Shown: positions 45,295 to 52,998 of the stretch, piece after piece
Layout: the number at the start of each line of letters is the position of its first letter
How positions within the stretch are numbered: the first letter of the stretch is position 1
Notes under the pieces: generated by a model
The model's input: the letters and a program-made list of their open reading frames with translations, nothing else
Database searches by the model: none
What the model was told of the DNA's origin: nothing
Program-made: the position numbers and the translations under genes
DNA from: Sphingomonas sp. LC-1
Lineage (GTDB): Bacteria > Pseudomonadota > Alphaproteobacteria > Sphingomonadales > Sphingomonadaceae
Direction: 5' to 3'
Assembly: GCF_025371035.1 (NCBI RefSeq)
Contig: NZ_JANZXB010000001.1
Span: 372,001 to 436,000 of the forward strand
DNA length: 64,000 bases

Positions 45295-47133
45295 TCACCA
45301 ACCCTGCGGCTTGCCCTTGTTCTGCTGATCAAGCCAAGTCTTGAGCGGCGCGAAATATTCGACCAACGCCTTGCCTGACATCTCGCGGCTACCAGTGAAG
45401 ACCTGAAGCGCATCCGGCCAGGGCTTGGACTGGCCCATCGCCAGCATCGCGTTCAACTTCTCGCCGACCGCCTTGTTGCCGTAGAAGGAGCACCGGTGAA
45501 GCGGCCCCTTCCAACCGGCCTGCTGGCAAGCCGCCTTGTAGAACTGGAACTGAAGTACCCGCGCCAGGAAATAGCGCGCATAGGGCACACCCGCCGGGAT
45601 ATGATATTTGGCGCCGGGATCGAATTTGGTCTCGTCCCGCGCCACTGGCGGCACTACGCCCTGATATTTGAGGCGCAGGGCATCCCATCCCGCCTGATAC
45701 TGGCTCGCCGGAATCTGGCCGGAGAACACGCCCCAACGCCACTTGTCGATCAGCAAACCGAAGGGCAGGAACGCGACCTTGTCCATCGCCTGACGCAGCA
45801 ACAGACCGATGTCCTTGTCGGCACTCGGCACCCTGGCGGGGTCGAGCAGACCGATCTTCACCAGATAATCGGGCGTGATCGACAGCGCGACGGTGTCGCC
45901 GATCGCCTCGTGGAACCCGTCATTCGCGCCGTTCTTGTAGAGGAAAGGCTGATCCTTATAGGCGCGTTGGTAGTAATTATGGCCCAGTTCGTGATGGATG
46001 GTCACGAAGTCGTCGGCATTGACCTTGGTGCACATCTTGATGCGGATGTCGTCCAGATTGTCGACATCCCAGGCCGATGCGTGGCAGATCACCTCACGGT
46101 CGGCGGGCTTGGTAATCTGCGACCGCTGCCAGAAGGTCTGCGGCAGGGGCGCGAAGCCCAGCGAGGAGTAGAAGCCCTCGCCTGCCTTCACCATCTTGAT
46201 CGGGTCGTACCCCTTGGCCTTCAGCAGATCGCCCGTATCATATCCGACATCGCCCGCCCCCTTGGGCGCGACCAGGTCATAGATATTGCCCCATTCCTGC
46301 GCCCACATATTGCCGAGCAGGTCGGCACGGATCGGGCCGGTCCTGGCCTGCACCGCGTCGCCATATTTCTCGTTCAGCTTCCACCGGACATAGGTGTGCA
46401 GCGCCTTGTAGAGCGGCTCCAGTTCGCCCCAGATCCGGTCGGTCAGTTGTGCGAATTGCTCGGGGCTCATGTCATAGCCGGAGCGCCACAGCGACCCCGC
46501 ATCGACATAGCCCAGTTCCTTGGCCCCCTGGTTGGCGAGCGCGGTCATCTGCGCATAGTCGGCGCGCATCGGGGCGCCGACATTGTCGTGCCAACTGACC
46601 CACATCTCCTTCAAACGGGCGGGATCGCGCTCGCTGCCCATCGCGGCCTCGATGTCCGAGCCGTTGATCGGCTGGCCGTTCCGCAGCCCCTTGCCCTTGC
46701 CGTAAGAGGAGGACATGCGCGTCGTCAGCATCGAAAGCTGCGCCGCCGCACCGGGCGTGGTGGGCGCAGGCAGCGTGATCCCGCCGCGCAGCAGGTCCAG
46801 CTTGCGCTTGGTGTCATAGGACAGGCCCGGCAGCGCCTGATAGCGCGCAGCGCCCAGACCATAGCGGACCGCCAGATCGGTCATCTCCGCGCCCGAAGCA
46901 GCCGCCAGCGCATCGGTGTCGTCGGTGATATAGGTCGCGTTGACCCACGCAATCTGCTGAGCCCCCAAGGATTTCTCGGCCAGCGTCTTCTCCGCCTCTG
47001 CGACGAAGGCATCGGCCCCGGCGACGGTCGCGGGCGCTTGCGCGGCTGGCGGCGTCGAAGCCGTGGCCTGCGCCTGGGCTGTGCCGGCCAGCAGGAACGC
47101 CAGCACGGTGCCGGAAACGGCGGAACGGATCAT
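45295..47133 (-). CDS. M2 family metallopeptidase (angiotensin-converting-enzyme-like dipeptidyl carboxypeptidase)
   Basis: A 612-residue secreted or periplasmic peptidase. Start 47133 gives a signal peptide (MIRSAVSGTVLAFLLAGTAQAQA). The zinc site is HELGH near residues 379-383, with the third ligand Glu in NDGFHEAIGD about 25 residues later, as in bacterial ACE homologues. It should release C-terminal dipeptides. Overall length matches bacterial M2. No partner genes are adjacent, but three other peptidases lie in the window (S9, M17 and the beta-lactamase-fold protein). Confidence 0.92.
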   Translation of the reverse strand: MIRSAVSGTVLAFLLAGTAQAQATASTPPAAQAPATVAGADAFVAEAEKTLAEKSLGAQQIAWVNATYITDDTDALAAASGAEMTDLAVRYGLGAARYQALPGLSYDTKRKLDLLRGGITLPAPTTPGAAAQLSMLTTRMSSSYGKGKGLRNGQPINGSDIEAAMGSERDPARLKEMWVSWHDNVGAPMRADYAQMTALANQGAKELGYVDAGSLWRSGYDMSPEQFAQLTDRIWGELEPLYKALHTYVRWKLNEKYGDAVQARTGPIRADLLGNMWAQEWGNIYDLVAPKGAGDVGYDTGDLLKAKGYDPIKMVKAGEGFYSSLGFAPLPQTFWQRSQITKPADREVICHASAWDVDNLDDIRIKMCTKVNADDFVTIHHELGHNYYQRAYKDQPFLYKNGANDGFHEAIGDTVALSITPDYLVKIGLLDPARVPSADKDIGLLLRQAMDKVAFLPFGLLIDKWRWGVFSGQIPASQYQAGWDALRLKYQGVVPPVARDETKFDPGAKYHIPAGVPYARYFLARVLQFQFYKAACQQAGWKGPLHRCSFYGNKAVGEKLNAMLAMGQSKPWPDALQVFTGSREMSGKALVEYFAPLKTWLDQQNKGKPQGW

Positions 47134-47209
47134 GCTATCCCCCTCAAAATCTGATGGGCCCTCGAAACGGGGCGAATGGCGCGCAGTTGCGCGGCTTTGC
47201 CCGCCGCCG

Positions 47210-48043
47210 TCAAGCCGTGAGGAACTGCGCAATCGCTTCGCCAAGTTCGGATTTCGTCACCGAACTCATATGGTTGCCCGGTATTTCGGCATAGCGCCCG
47301 CGCGGCAGGGCTTCGGCCAGATCGACCGCAGCGCCATTGTCTAAATCGTCCACGCCCGCGACGACCAGCGCGGGCAGGTCGAACCCCTCGATCGCCGACA
47401 GCGGCGTATCGGCAAAGGTCTGGAGGATATGGAGCAGCGCCACCGGATCGCCGCCGGTGGTCTTCAGGAACGCCTCAGCCATCCATTCCGGGCTGCCGCG
47501 CGGATGCTCGCCCAGCCGCGTCAGGATATTGGTGAAATGTGCGACCCGGCGATCGGTATGGAGCAGTCCCTCCAGCCCCATGCCCGCGAAGATCGCCTTG
47601 CCCGGCTCCGCCCCGGTCGCGAGCATCCGGCTGACCGTCCGCGCACCCAGCGAATAGCCGCCCAGGTCATAATCGCTCAGCCCCAGATGCTCGACCAGCG
47701 CATGGCCATCACGGGTCAGCGCATCCTTCGGATAAGCGGCGAGGTCATGCGGCTTGCCGCTCTCTCCATGCGCGCGCAGGTCGGGCATGATGACCCGGCA
47801 GCCCTTCGCGGCAATGGCGGCGGCATGGCCGTAGCGGATCCAGTTGGTATAGGCGTCGGAGAAATAGCCGTGGATCAGCACCACGGGCCGCCCCTCCCCC
47901 ATTTCACGCCACGCGATCGGGGTGCCGTCGAAGCTATCGAAGAAGCGGGTTTCGGGGGCGGTGTCGGCCAAGGGTCGGGTCTCCGGCGGTTGAGTTGTAA
48001 GCCAACCTCCTAATCGGCTCGGCAAAAATGTGCACGCAATCAT
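47210..48043 (-). CDS. Alpha/beta hydrolase
   Basis: An alpha/beta-fold hydrolase of about 277 residues. Visible elements are VVLIHGYFSDAYTNW (HG oxyanion region), MPDLRAHGESGKP, the nucleophile elbow GGYSLGA with catalytic Ser, the VVAGVDDLDNG acid region and the HMSS histidine region. The substrate is unknown; the family includes esterases, lipases and haloalkane-type enzymes. The start is uncertain: ATG 48043 is used, but an AGGAGG near 48012 suggests a later start at a non-ATG codon. The 77 bases to the M2 peptidase leave co-transcription possible. Confidence 0.85.
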   Translation of the reverse strand: MIACTFLPSRLGGWLTTQPPETRPLADTAPETRFFDSFDGTPIAWREMGEGRPVVLIHGYFSDAYTNWIRYGHAAAIAAKGCRVIMPDLRAHGESGKPHDLAAYPKDALTRDGHALVEHLGLSDYDLGGYSLGARTVSRMLATGAEPGKAIFAGMGLEGLLHTDRRVAHFTNILTRLGEHPRGSPEWMAEAFLKTTGGDPVALLHILQTFADTPLSAIEGFDLPALVVAGVDDLDNGAAVDLAEALPRGRYAEIPGNHMSSVTKSELGEAIAQFLTA

Positions 48044-48058
48044 CCCAACGACCGCTTG

Positions 48059-48140
48059 CACTGAGCAAAGTCGAAGTGCGCTTACCCGCTTTCCCTCGCA
48101 GGACCATCGCGTGGCCTTCGACTTCGCTCAGGCCGAACGG
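48059..48140. repeat. Class B repeat pair upstream of the hydrolase gene
   Basis: TGAGCAAAGTCGAAG near 48062 and CTTCGACTTCGCTCA near 48116 are near-complementary inverted halves separated by about 40 bases. The copy at 48109-48140 ends in GCCGAACGG. They sit between the hydrolase gene and the LuxR/DUF4019 gene. Confidence 0.75.
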
Positions 48141-48231
48141 TTGATGGGGCGTTCATGGTCAGAAGGAAGGGCTGCCGATGGACCGACAACCTTGCCCTGC
48201 GCACGCGCCAAAGGACAATAGTGTCGGGCAG

Positions 48232-49005
48232 CTAGCCCACATAAATCCCGGCAACTCGCCACTCGCCATTCTCTTGCTCCAACGTGACGGTTTCGACGAC
48301 ATTCGCCGAACTGTCGAAGCGCGTATTGAACCGCACCATCCGATAACCGGCGGGCGGTGCGGGGACATCGTCCTGGCTGAGCAAGGTCCGCGATACCGTC
48401 TTGCCCAGCGGCGTCCGCACCTTCTCCGAGGTGGCGGCCCAGACCTGCTCGGTATTGAGCGTGCGAAAGCTGTTCGTGGTCAGGCGATAGCTGTCGGCCC
48501 AGCGACCCTGGTCGATCAGTCGCAGGAAATGCTGCGCGGTTTCGACCACCGCCGGATCGATGGCTGTGGTCGTAGCCGTCGGGGGTGGCGTGGACGCCAT
48601 ATGGGTCAGGCCGCCAAGGGCGAGCAGGCTGAGGGCGAGGGTCATGAGTATCGCTCCGATGATGATACGGGGACGGCGGATGCCAGCCTCCACGCCGATG
48701 ATCGGCGCCGGGCCTTCATCCGTGATCGGCTCGGGCCGGTCCTCCCCGATCCTTCTGTCCCCCACAGATTCGGGGGTCGACAGCGATGCATCGCCCTCCA
48801 CCTCCAGCAGCATCCGCGCCGCCTCGCGACTGCTCGACACGGCCATCTTGCGGCGGGCGTCACGCAGCCGTTCGTTGATGGTGTGGACCGACAGGTTCAA
48901 TTCACGCGCAATCGACTTGGCGTCATGCCCCCGGACGATCAGACGCAGCGTCTGCTTTTCCCGGTCGGTCAGCGCGCCGATACCCGCTTTGGCCTGCATG
49001 GTCAT
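48232..49005 (-). CDS. LuxR-type HTH membrane protein with C-terminal DUF4019
   Basis: A 257-residue protein. A LuxR-type HTH lies at about 8-65 (ALTDREKQTLRLIVRGHDAKSIARELNLSVHTINERL). After an acidic linker a single membrane helix is seen at about 113-136 (IIIGAILMTLALSLLALGGLTHM). The periplasmic end carries a DUF4019 block: FLRLIDQGRWADSYRLTTNSF and NVVETVTLEQENGEWRVAGIYVG. Thus a DNA-binding domain is tethered to the membrane with an external sensor, a ToxR-like layout. The start is one of two ATGs (49005 or 48999). DUF4019 has no known ligand. It is divergent from the membrane protein at 49205. Confidence 0.85.
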   Translation of the reverse strand: MTMQAKAGIGALTDREKQTLRLIVRGHDAKSIARELNLSVHTINERLRDARRKMAVSSSREAARMLLEVEGDASLSTPESVGDRRIGEDRPEPITDEGPAPIIGVEAGIRRPRIIIGAILMTLALSLLALGGLTHMASTPPPTATTTAIDPAVVETAQHFLRLIDQGRWADSYRLTTNSFRTLNTEQVWAATSEKVRTPLGKTVSRTLLSQDDVPAPPAGYRMVRFNTRFDSSANVVETVTLEQENGEWRVAGIYVG

Positions 49006-49204
49006 GATCCCGAATATGCCTGAGCGGGGCCTGCCCACCACCCTCAAAAAATTGTACCTTGACCGTGTCGGCGCAGGCCAAAGCAGCGCCCTGAGTCCCA
49101 TTCTCACCAGTCCGCGACAAAATGGCGGGAATCCGCGCTTTTTTTGTAGTTCCGAGCGAGTCGCACGCATGGACAAAAGGGGTACAAGCGGGTAGCCGCC
49201 GCCC

Positions 49205-49738
49205 ATGGCAGCATCCCTATTTCTTCTTCTGGCGGTGATCCTGGCCTTCGCCGGTGGAGGGGGCCCGTGGATGCTGATCGCCACGGTTGCGGCGGCGACG
49301 GCGGCGGGGACGCGGCTGCCCGATCTCGACACGCCGCTCCAACTCCAGCATCGCAGCGCGCTGGTGCACAGCGTCCTGCCCTTCTACGTCGCCACGCTCG
49401 ACCTGCGGACCTGGCCGGTCGCGGCGGGGTTGGGGTTCGGCGTGGGCTTTCATCTCGCGGCGGATCTGTTTCCCGGCACGATGCGCGGCTTTGCCACGAT
49501 CAAGATCCCGCTGATCGGGTCGATCGGGGCCTTCCCTTCCTATATCTGGATCGCGGCCAACGCGGCGGCGAACATGGTCGGTGCGTTCGTCATCCTGCAA
49601 TGGATCGCCGCCGACCGGGTGGCGGCCTGCGCGCTGGCGGCGACCGGGGTGCTGGGCGCCAGCTATCTGCTACGCGCGCAGGGCGGGCTCTACGCGCTGG
49701 GGGTGATCGCCGGAATAGGCTGGCTTATCATCCGCTAG
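49205..49738 (+). CDS. YdjM-like membrane protein (LexA-binding/metal-dependent hydrolase family)
   Basis: A 177-residue membrane protein with about five hydrophobic segments. LPDLDTPLQLQHRSALVHSVLP and GFHLAADLFPG resemble the LPD-x-D...HR-x-x-THS and H-x-x-x-D motifs of the YdjM/DUF457 group, thought to be membrane-bound metal-dependent hydrolases. Function is unknown. The start at 49205 lies 200 bases upstream-side of the LuxR gene start, divergent. A hairpin follows the stop. Confidence 0.65.
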   Translation: MAASLFLLLAVILAFAGGGGPWMLIATVAAATAAGTRLPDLDTPLQLQHRSALVHSVLPFYVATLDLRTWPVAAGLGFGVGFHLAADLFPGTMRGFATIKIPLIGSIGAFPSYIWIAANAAANMVGAFVILQWIAADRVAACALAATGVLGASYLLRAQGGLYALGVIAGIGWLIIR

Positions 49739-49772
49739 TGCGATTGGCCTTGCCGGGGATTTGCGATAATAG

Positions 49773-49796
49773 CCTGCTTCTGCCGCCAGAAGCAGG
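49773..49796 (+). terminator. Hairpin after the YdjM-like gene
   Basis: CCTGCTTCTG (49773-49782) pairs exactly with CAGAAGCAGG (49787-49796) around a 4-base loop, 35 bases past the stop codon. There is no long T-tract. Confidence 0.55.
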
Positions 49797-49836
49797 ATAA
49801 TCGGGAGCGGATGCCGGACCCATAACCGGACCGTCG

Positions 49837-50481
49837 ATGACCGCAGCCACCGCTTCCCCTGCCGAAACCCTGCCGCCCAGCCCGATCGGGCGTCCGCACA
49901 GCCTGTTGGAGGACGCCTATGCGATCTTCATCGGCTGCACGCTGTTGATCGTGGGCCTGGTCTTTCTGAAAGCAGCGGGGCTGGTGACGGGCGGGATCGC
50001 GGGCGTCGCGCTGCTGCTATCCTATCTGGTCCCGCTGCCTGCGGGCGTGCTGTTCACGCTGGTCAACATTCCGTTCTTCCTGTTCGCGCACAAGGTGATG
50101 GGCGCGCGCTTCGCGGTGAAGACGGTGCTGGTCAATGTCGGGATCGGCGTGGCTTCCGCGATCACCCGCGTGTCGGTCCATGTCGATACGGTCCATCCGG
50201 CCTTTGCCGCACTGGTCGGCGGAACGGTGATCGGCATGGGCATATTGTCGCTCGCCCGGCACCAGGCCGGGGTCGGCGGGACCGGGGTCATCACCATCTG
50301 GCTCTATCGCAAGCGTGGATGGAATATGGGAATGACGCAGGTCGCGCTCGACGTCGTGATCCTGTCGATGGCGATCCCCGTCGTCACCGTCTCGCAACTC
50401 GCCTGGTCGGCGGTCAGCGCGGCGGCGATCAGCCTGATCCTGTTCGCCTGGCACCGGCCGGGGCTGTATATGGGGCGGTAA
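49837..50481 (+). CDS. YitT family membrane protein
   Basis: A 214-residue integral membrane protein. Segments at about 30-48, 50-72, 76-90, 100-120, 124-146 and 170-205 fit the DUF161/YitT family core (GLVTGGIAGVALLLSYL and VGGTGVITIWLYRKRGWNMG). No substrate is known; family members occur in many bacteria and one has been tied to proline-type or amino-acid transport in others. The downstream class A repeat separates it from the convergent asd. Confidence 0.85.
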   Translation: MTAATASPAETLPPSPIGRPHSLLEDAYAIFIGCTLLIVGLVFLKAAGLVTGGIAGVALLLSYLVPLPAGVLFTLVNIPFFLFAHKVMGARFAVKTVLVNVGIGVASAITRVSVHVDTVHPAFAALVGGTVIGMGILSLARHQAGVGGTGVITIWLYRKRGWNMGMTQVALDVVILSMAIPVVTVSQLAWSAVSAAAISLILFAWHRPGLYMGR

Positions 50482-50487
50482 GCCCTG

Positions 50488-50616
50488 CACCTCCCCGATA
50501 CGGGGAGGTGGCGGCGCGCAGCGCTGACGGAGGGGGGCTTCCCTATAGGACTGCCCCGTCGGAGAGCCCCCTCCACCATCGCTTCGCGATGGTCCCCCTC
50601 CCCGTTCCGGGGAGGA
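50488..50616. repeat. Class A composite palindromic element (about 130 bp), copy 1
   Basis: Begins with CACCTCCCCG-ATA-CGGGGAGGTG (50488-50510), continues with GCAGCGCTGACGGAGGGG, then a spacer and CCCCTCCACCATCGCTTCG, and ends in CCCCGTTCCGGGG. Read in reverse, it matches copy 2 at 52877-52990 block by block. It lies between convergent YitT and asd genes. Confidence 0.85.
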
Positions 50617-50623
50617 TCGAGAC

Positions 50624-51649
50624 TTACCCCTTCTTCAGGTGGCGACGGCCGAGCAGTTCGGCGATCTGCACCGCGTTCAGCGCGGCGCCCTTGCGGAGAT
50701 TGTCCGACACGCACCACAGCGACAGGCCGTTATCCACCGTCGAGTCCTCGCGCACACGGCTGATGAATGTCGCATAATCGCCGACGCATTCGATCGGGGT
50801 GACGTATCCGCCGTCCTCACGCTTGTCGATCAGCATGACGCCGGGCGCCTCGCGCAGGATGTCCTGGGCTTCGGTCGCGGAGATTTCCTTTTCGAATTCG
50901 ATGTTCAGCGCCTCGGAGTGGCCGACGAAGACCGGCACGCGGACGCAGGTTGCCGTCACCTTGACCTTGGGGTCGAGGATCTTCTTGGTCTCGGCGACCA
51001 TCTTCCACTCTTCCTTGGTGGAGCCGTCCTCCAGGAAGCTGTCGATGTGCGGGATCACGTTGAAGGCGATCTGCTTGGTGAACTTCTTGGGCTCGGCGGG
51101 GTCGCCGACGAAGATGTTGCGGCTCTGCTCGAACAGTTCGTCCATGCCCGCCTTGCCCGCGCCCGACACCGACTGATAGGTCGCGACGACGACGCGCTTG
51201 ATCTTCGCCTTGTCGTGCAGGGGCTTGAGCGCCACGACCATCTGCGCGGTCGAGCAGTTCGGGTTGGCGATGATGTTCTTGGCGGTATAGCCGTCGATCG
51301 CGTCCGGGTTCACTTCCGGCACGATCAGCGGCACGTCCGGGTCCATGCGATAGAGCGACGAATTGTCGATCACGATGCAGCCCGCGGCGGCAAATTTGGG
51401 GGCATAGACTTTCGTCGCGTCCGATCCGATCGCGAACAGCGCCATGTCCCAGCCGGTCGGATCGAAATGCTCGATATTCTTGATGGTGAGCATCTTACCG
51501 GTCTCACCATATTCGATCTGGTCGCCCTGGCTGCGCGACGAGGCGACGACCGCCAGCTCGTCGATCGGGAATTCCCGCTCCGCCAGAATGTTGATCATTT
51601 CCCGGCCGACATTGCCCGTCGCCCCGGCGACCACCACGCGATAACCCAT
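50624..51649 (-). CDS. asd: Aspartate-semialdehyde dehydrogenase
   Basis: A 341-residue enzyme that reduces aspartyl phosphate to aspartate semialdehyde, the branch point to lysine, methionine and threonine. ATG 51649 follows GGAGGG. The NADP-binding loop is GATGNVGREMINIL; catalytic Cys lies in NPNCSTAQMV and the substrate His in GHSEALN. Length is normal. The neighbouring class A repeat sits between its end and YitT. Confidence 0.97.
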   Translation of the reverse strand: MGYRVVVAGATGNVGREMINILAEREFPIDELAVVASSRSQGDQIEYGETGKMLTIKNIEHFDPTGWDMALFAIGSDATKVYAPKFAAAGCIVIDNSSLYRMDPDVPLIVPEVNPDAIDGYTAKNIIANPNCSTAQMVVALKPLHDKAKIKRVVVATYQSVSGAGKAGMDELFEQSRNIFVGDPAEPKKFTKQIAFNVIPHIDSFLEDGSTKEEWKMVAETKKILDPKVKVTATCVRVPVFVGHSEALNIEFEKEISATEAQDILREAPGVMLIDKREDGGYVTPIECVGDYATFISRVREDSTVDNGLSLWCVSDNLRKGAALNAVQIAELLGRRHLKKG

Positions 51650-51760
51650 TAAACCCTCCACTCGGAAGCGTGAGCCGGTAGCGTCATTGCGCGGATACGT
51701 CCACCGACTTTACGAATAGTGCGCGTTTGAGCACGGCAAGCGGGGGTTTAGGCGCTGACA

Positions 51761-51786
51761 CGTCGCCCCAGCGCAGGCTGGGGCCT
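51761..51786. repeat. Class D repeat, left flank of the GIY-YIG gene
   Basis: Hairpin unit CCCCAGC-GCAG-GCTGGGG beginning CGTCGCCCC. It is nearly identical to the unit at 10538 and is inverted relative to the unit at 52099. Confidence 0.8.
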
Positions 51787-51793
51787 TTCGCCT

Positions 51794-52078
51794 TCACGCC
51801 AGCCGGTCGAAAAGGTCGTCCCAAGCGGGATTGACGCTCTGGATCAGCCCTATCTTCCATTCCGGCTTCCAGGCCTTCATCGCTTTTTCGCGGGCGATGG
51901 CATCCTCGATCCGGCCATGTTCCTTGGCGTAAACCAGCCGGTGCAGCCCGTAGCGACGACAAAACTCCGCACCCTTGTCGGTGCGATGCTGATGGATGCG
52001 CGCGGCGAGATATGCGGTGACGCCGATATACAGGACACCGTCCGGCTTGCTGGTCGTGATATAGACCCAGCCCGGCAT
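51794..52078 (-). CDS. GIY-YIG nuclease family protein
   Basis: A 94-residue single-domain protein of the small GIY-YIG group. The core is GWVYITTSKPDGVLYIGVTAYLAARIHQHR, in which VYI...YIGV represents GIY..YIG, with catalytic Arg in ARIHQHR and Glu in IAREKAMKAWK. Such stand-alone proteins are common in sphingomonads; function is unknown and some may be DNA or RNA nucleases. It is bracketed by an inverted pair of class D repeats within 25 bases of either end, which is unusual for a plain housekeeping gene. Confidence 0.9.
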   Translation of the reverse strand: MPGWVYITTSKPDGVLYIGVTAYLAARIHQHRTDKGAEFCRRYGLHRLVYAKEHGRIEDAIAREKAMKAWKPEWKIGLIQSVNPAWDDLFDRLA

Positions 52079-52098
52079 CGGTCAGCCTATTCGGCGGG

Positions 52099-52125
52099 AG
52101 GCTCCAGCCTGTGCTGGGGCGACGG
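52099..52125. repeat. Class D repeat, right flank of the GIY-YIG gene, inverted
   Basis: GGCTCCAGCCTGTGCTGGGG at 52100 is the reverse complement of the left-flank type with minor changes. Together with 51761-51786 it frames the GIY-YIG gene as an inverted pair about 340 bases apart. Confidence 0.8.
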
Positions 52126-52145
52126 CCGTTTGAATGGGCGGCGTA

Positions 52146-52862
52146 TCAATCATGCGTACTCGCCGCCCAGGTCGCGTGGGCGATGCCGTGGACGCTCTGG
52201 AAATGATCGGTGATGCGGTCCAGTTCGCCCGCCTCGACGATGGTGCTGGTCAGGATCGCGGTGACGGTCACCTGATCCTCGCCCCGCTCCTCGCTATCCA
52301 GTTCGCCGACCGGCAGGCCCGCGCCCTCCAGATGTTCGACCAGCAGGTCGCCGACCGGCCCGGCATTGGCGGCGGTCGTGGTCAGGCTGACCGAGTAGGT
52401 CGCCTCCACATGCCGCCCCTCCACCGGGATACGGTTGATCGCATCGACCAGCGGGCGCAGCGCGGTGTTGGCGAGCAGGACGATGCCGGTCAGCAGCACC
52501 GCCTCCGCCACCATGTCGCTGCCCGCGATCGAGCCGACCGCCGCCGAGCACCACAGGGTCGCCGCGGTGTTCAAGCCGCGAACGTTCATCCCCTCCTTCA
52601 TGATGACGCCCGCGCCGAGAAAGCCGATACCGGAGACGACATAGGCGATGATGCGGATCGACTCGATATTGCCGCCCAGCCGCTGACCCAAATCGACGAA
52701 CGCCGCCGCGCCGATCGCGACCAGCGCATTGGTGCGCAGGCCGGCGGTGCGCTGGCGATACTGCCGCTCCGCCCCGATCACCGTGCCCAGGACGAAGGCG
52801 GTCAGATAGCTGACCAGCGTGTCGAGGAAGGGCCAGAGATGGAAGGTCTTCAGAAATGCCAT
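52146..52862 (-). CDS. MgtC/SapB family membrane protein
   Basis: A 238-residue protein. N-terminal hydrophobic part (about 1-120) has the MgtC/SapB pattern with GTVIGAERQYRQRTAGLRTNALVAIGAAAFV and GSGIGFLGAGVIMKEG-type motif; the C-terminal soluble domain (about 150-238) is ACT-like. MgtC proteins affect survival in low magnesium or inside hosts, and in some bacteria control the F-type ATPase or potassium uptake. Role here is unknown. Start 52862 is chosen to avoid running into the class A repeat. Confidence 0.9.
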   Translation of the reverse strand: MAFLKTFHLWPFLDTLVSYLTAFVLGTVIGAERQYRQRTAGLRTNALVAIGAAAFVDLGQRLGGNIESIRIIAYVVSGIGFLGAGVIMKEGMNVRGLNTAATLWCSAAVGSIAGSDMVAEAVLLTGIVLLANTALRPLVDAINRIPVEGRHVEATYSVSLTTTAANAGPVGDLLVEHLEGAGLPVGELDSEERGEDQVTVTAILTSTIVEAGELDRITDHFQSVHGIAHATWAASTHD

Positions 52863-52876
52863 GGTCGCCACCCTAA

Positions 52877-52990
52877 CTCCTCCCCTGTAAGGGGGGACCG
52901 CCGCGAAGCGGTGGTGGAGGGGTGTCACCATCAGCGTGAACACCCCTCCGTCAGTCCTGCGGACTGCCACCTCCCCTTACAGGGGAGGAA
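52877..52990. repeat. Class A composite palindromic element, copy 2 (inverted to copy 1)
   Basis: Starts CTCCTCCCCTGTAAGGGGGG, followed by a hairpin CCGCCGCGAAGCGG, GGTGGAGGGGTG, a short centre, CACCCCTCCGTCAG and CACCTCCCCTTACAGGGGAG. Same block order as copy 1, reversed. It lies between the S9 peptidase and the MgtC gene, whose start is 15 bases away. Confidence 0.85.
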
Positions 52991-52998
52991 TGACGGCT

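Noticed and set aside
45496-47154. 552-residue plus-strand frame opposite the M2 peptidase
   Set aside because: Shadow frame; the minus strand has the full HELGH peptidase.
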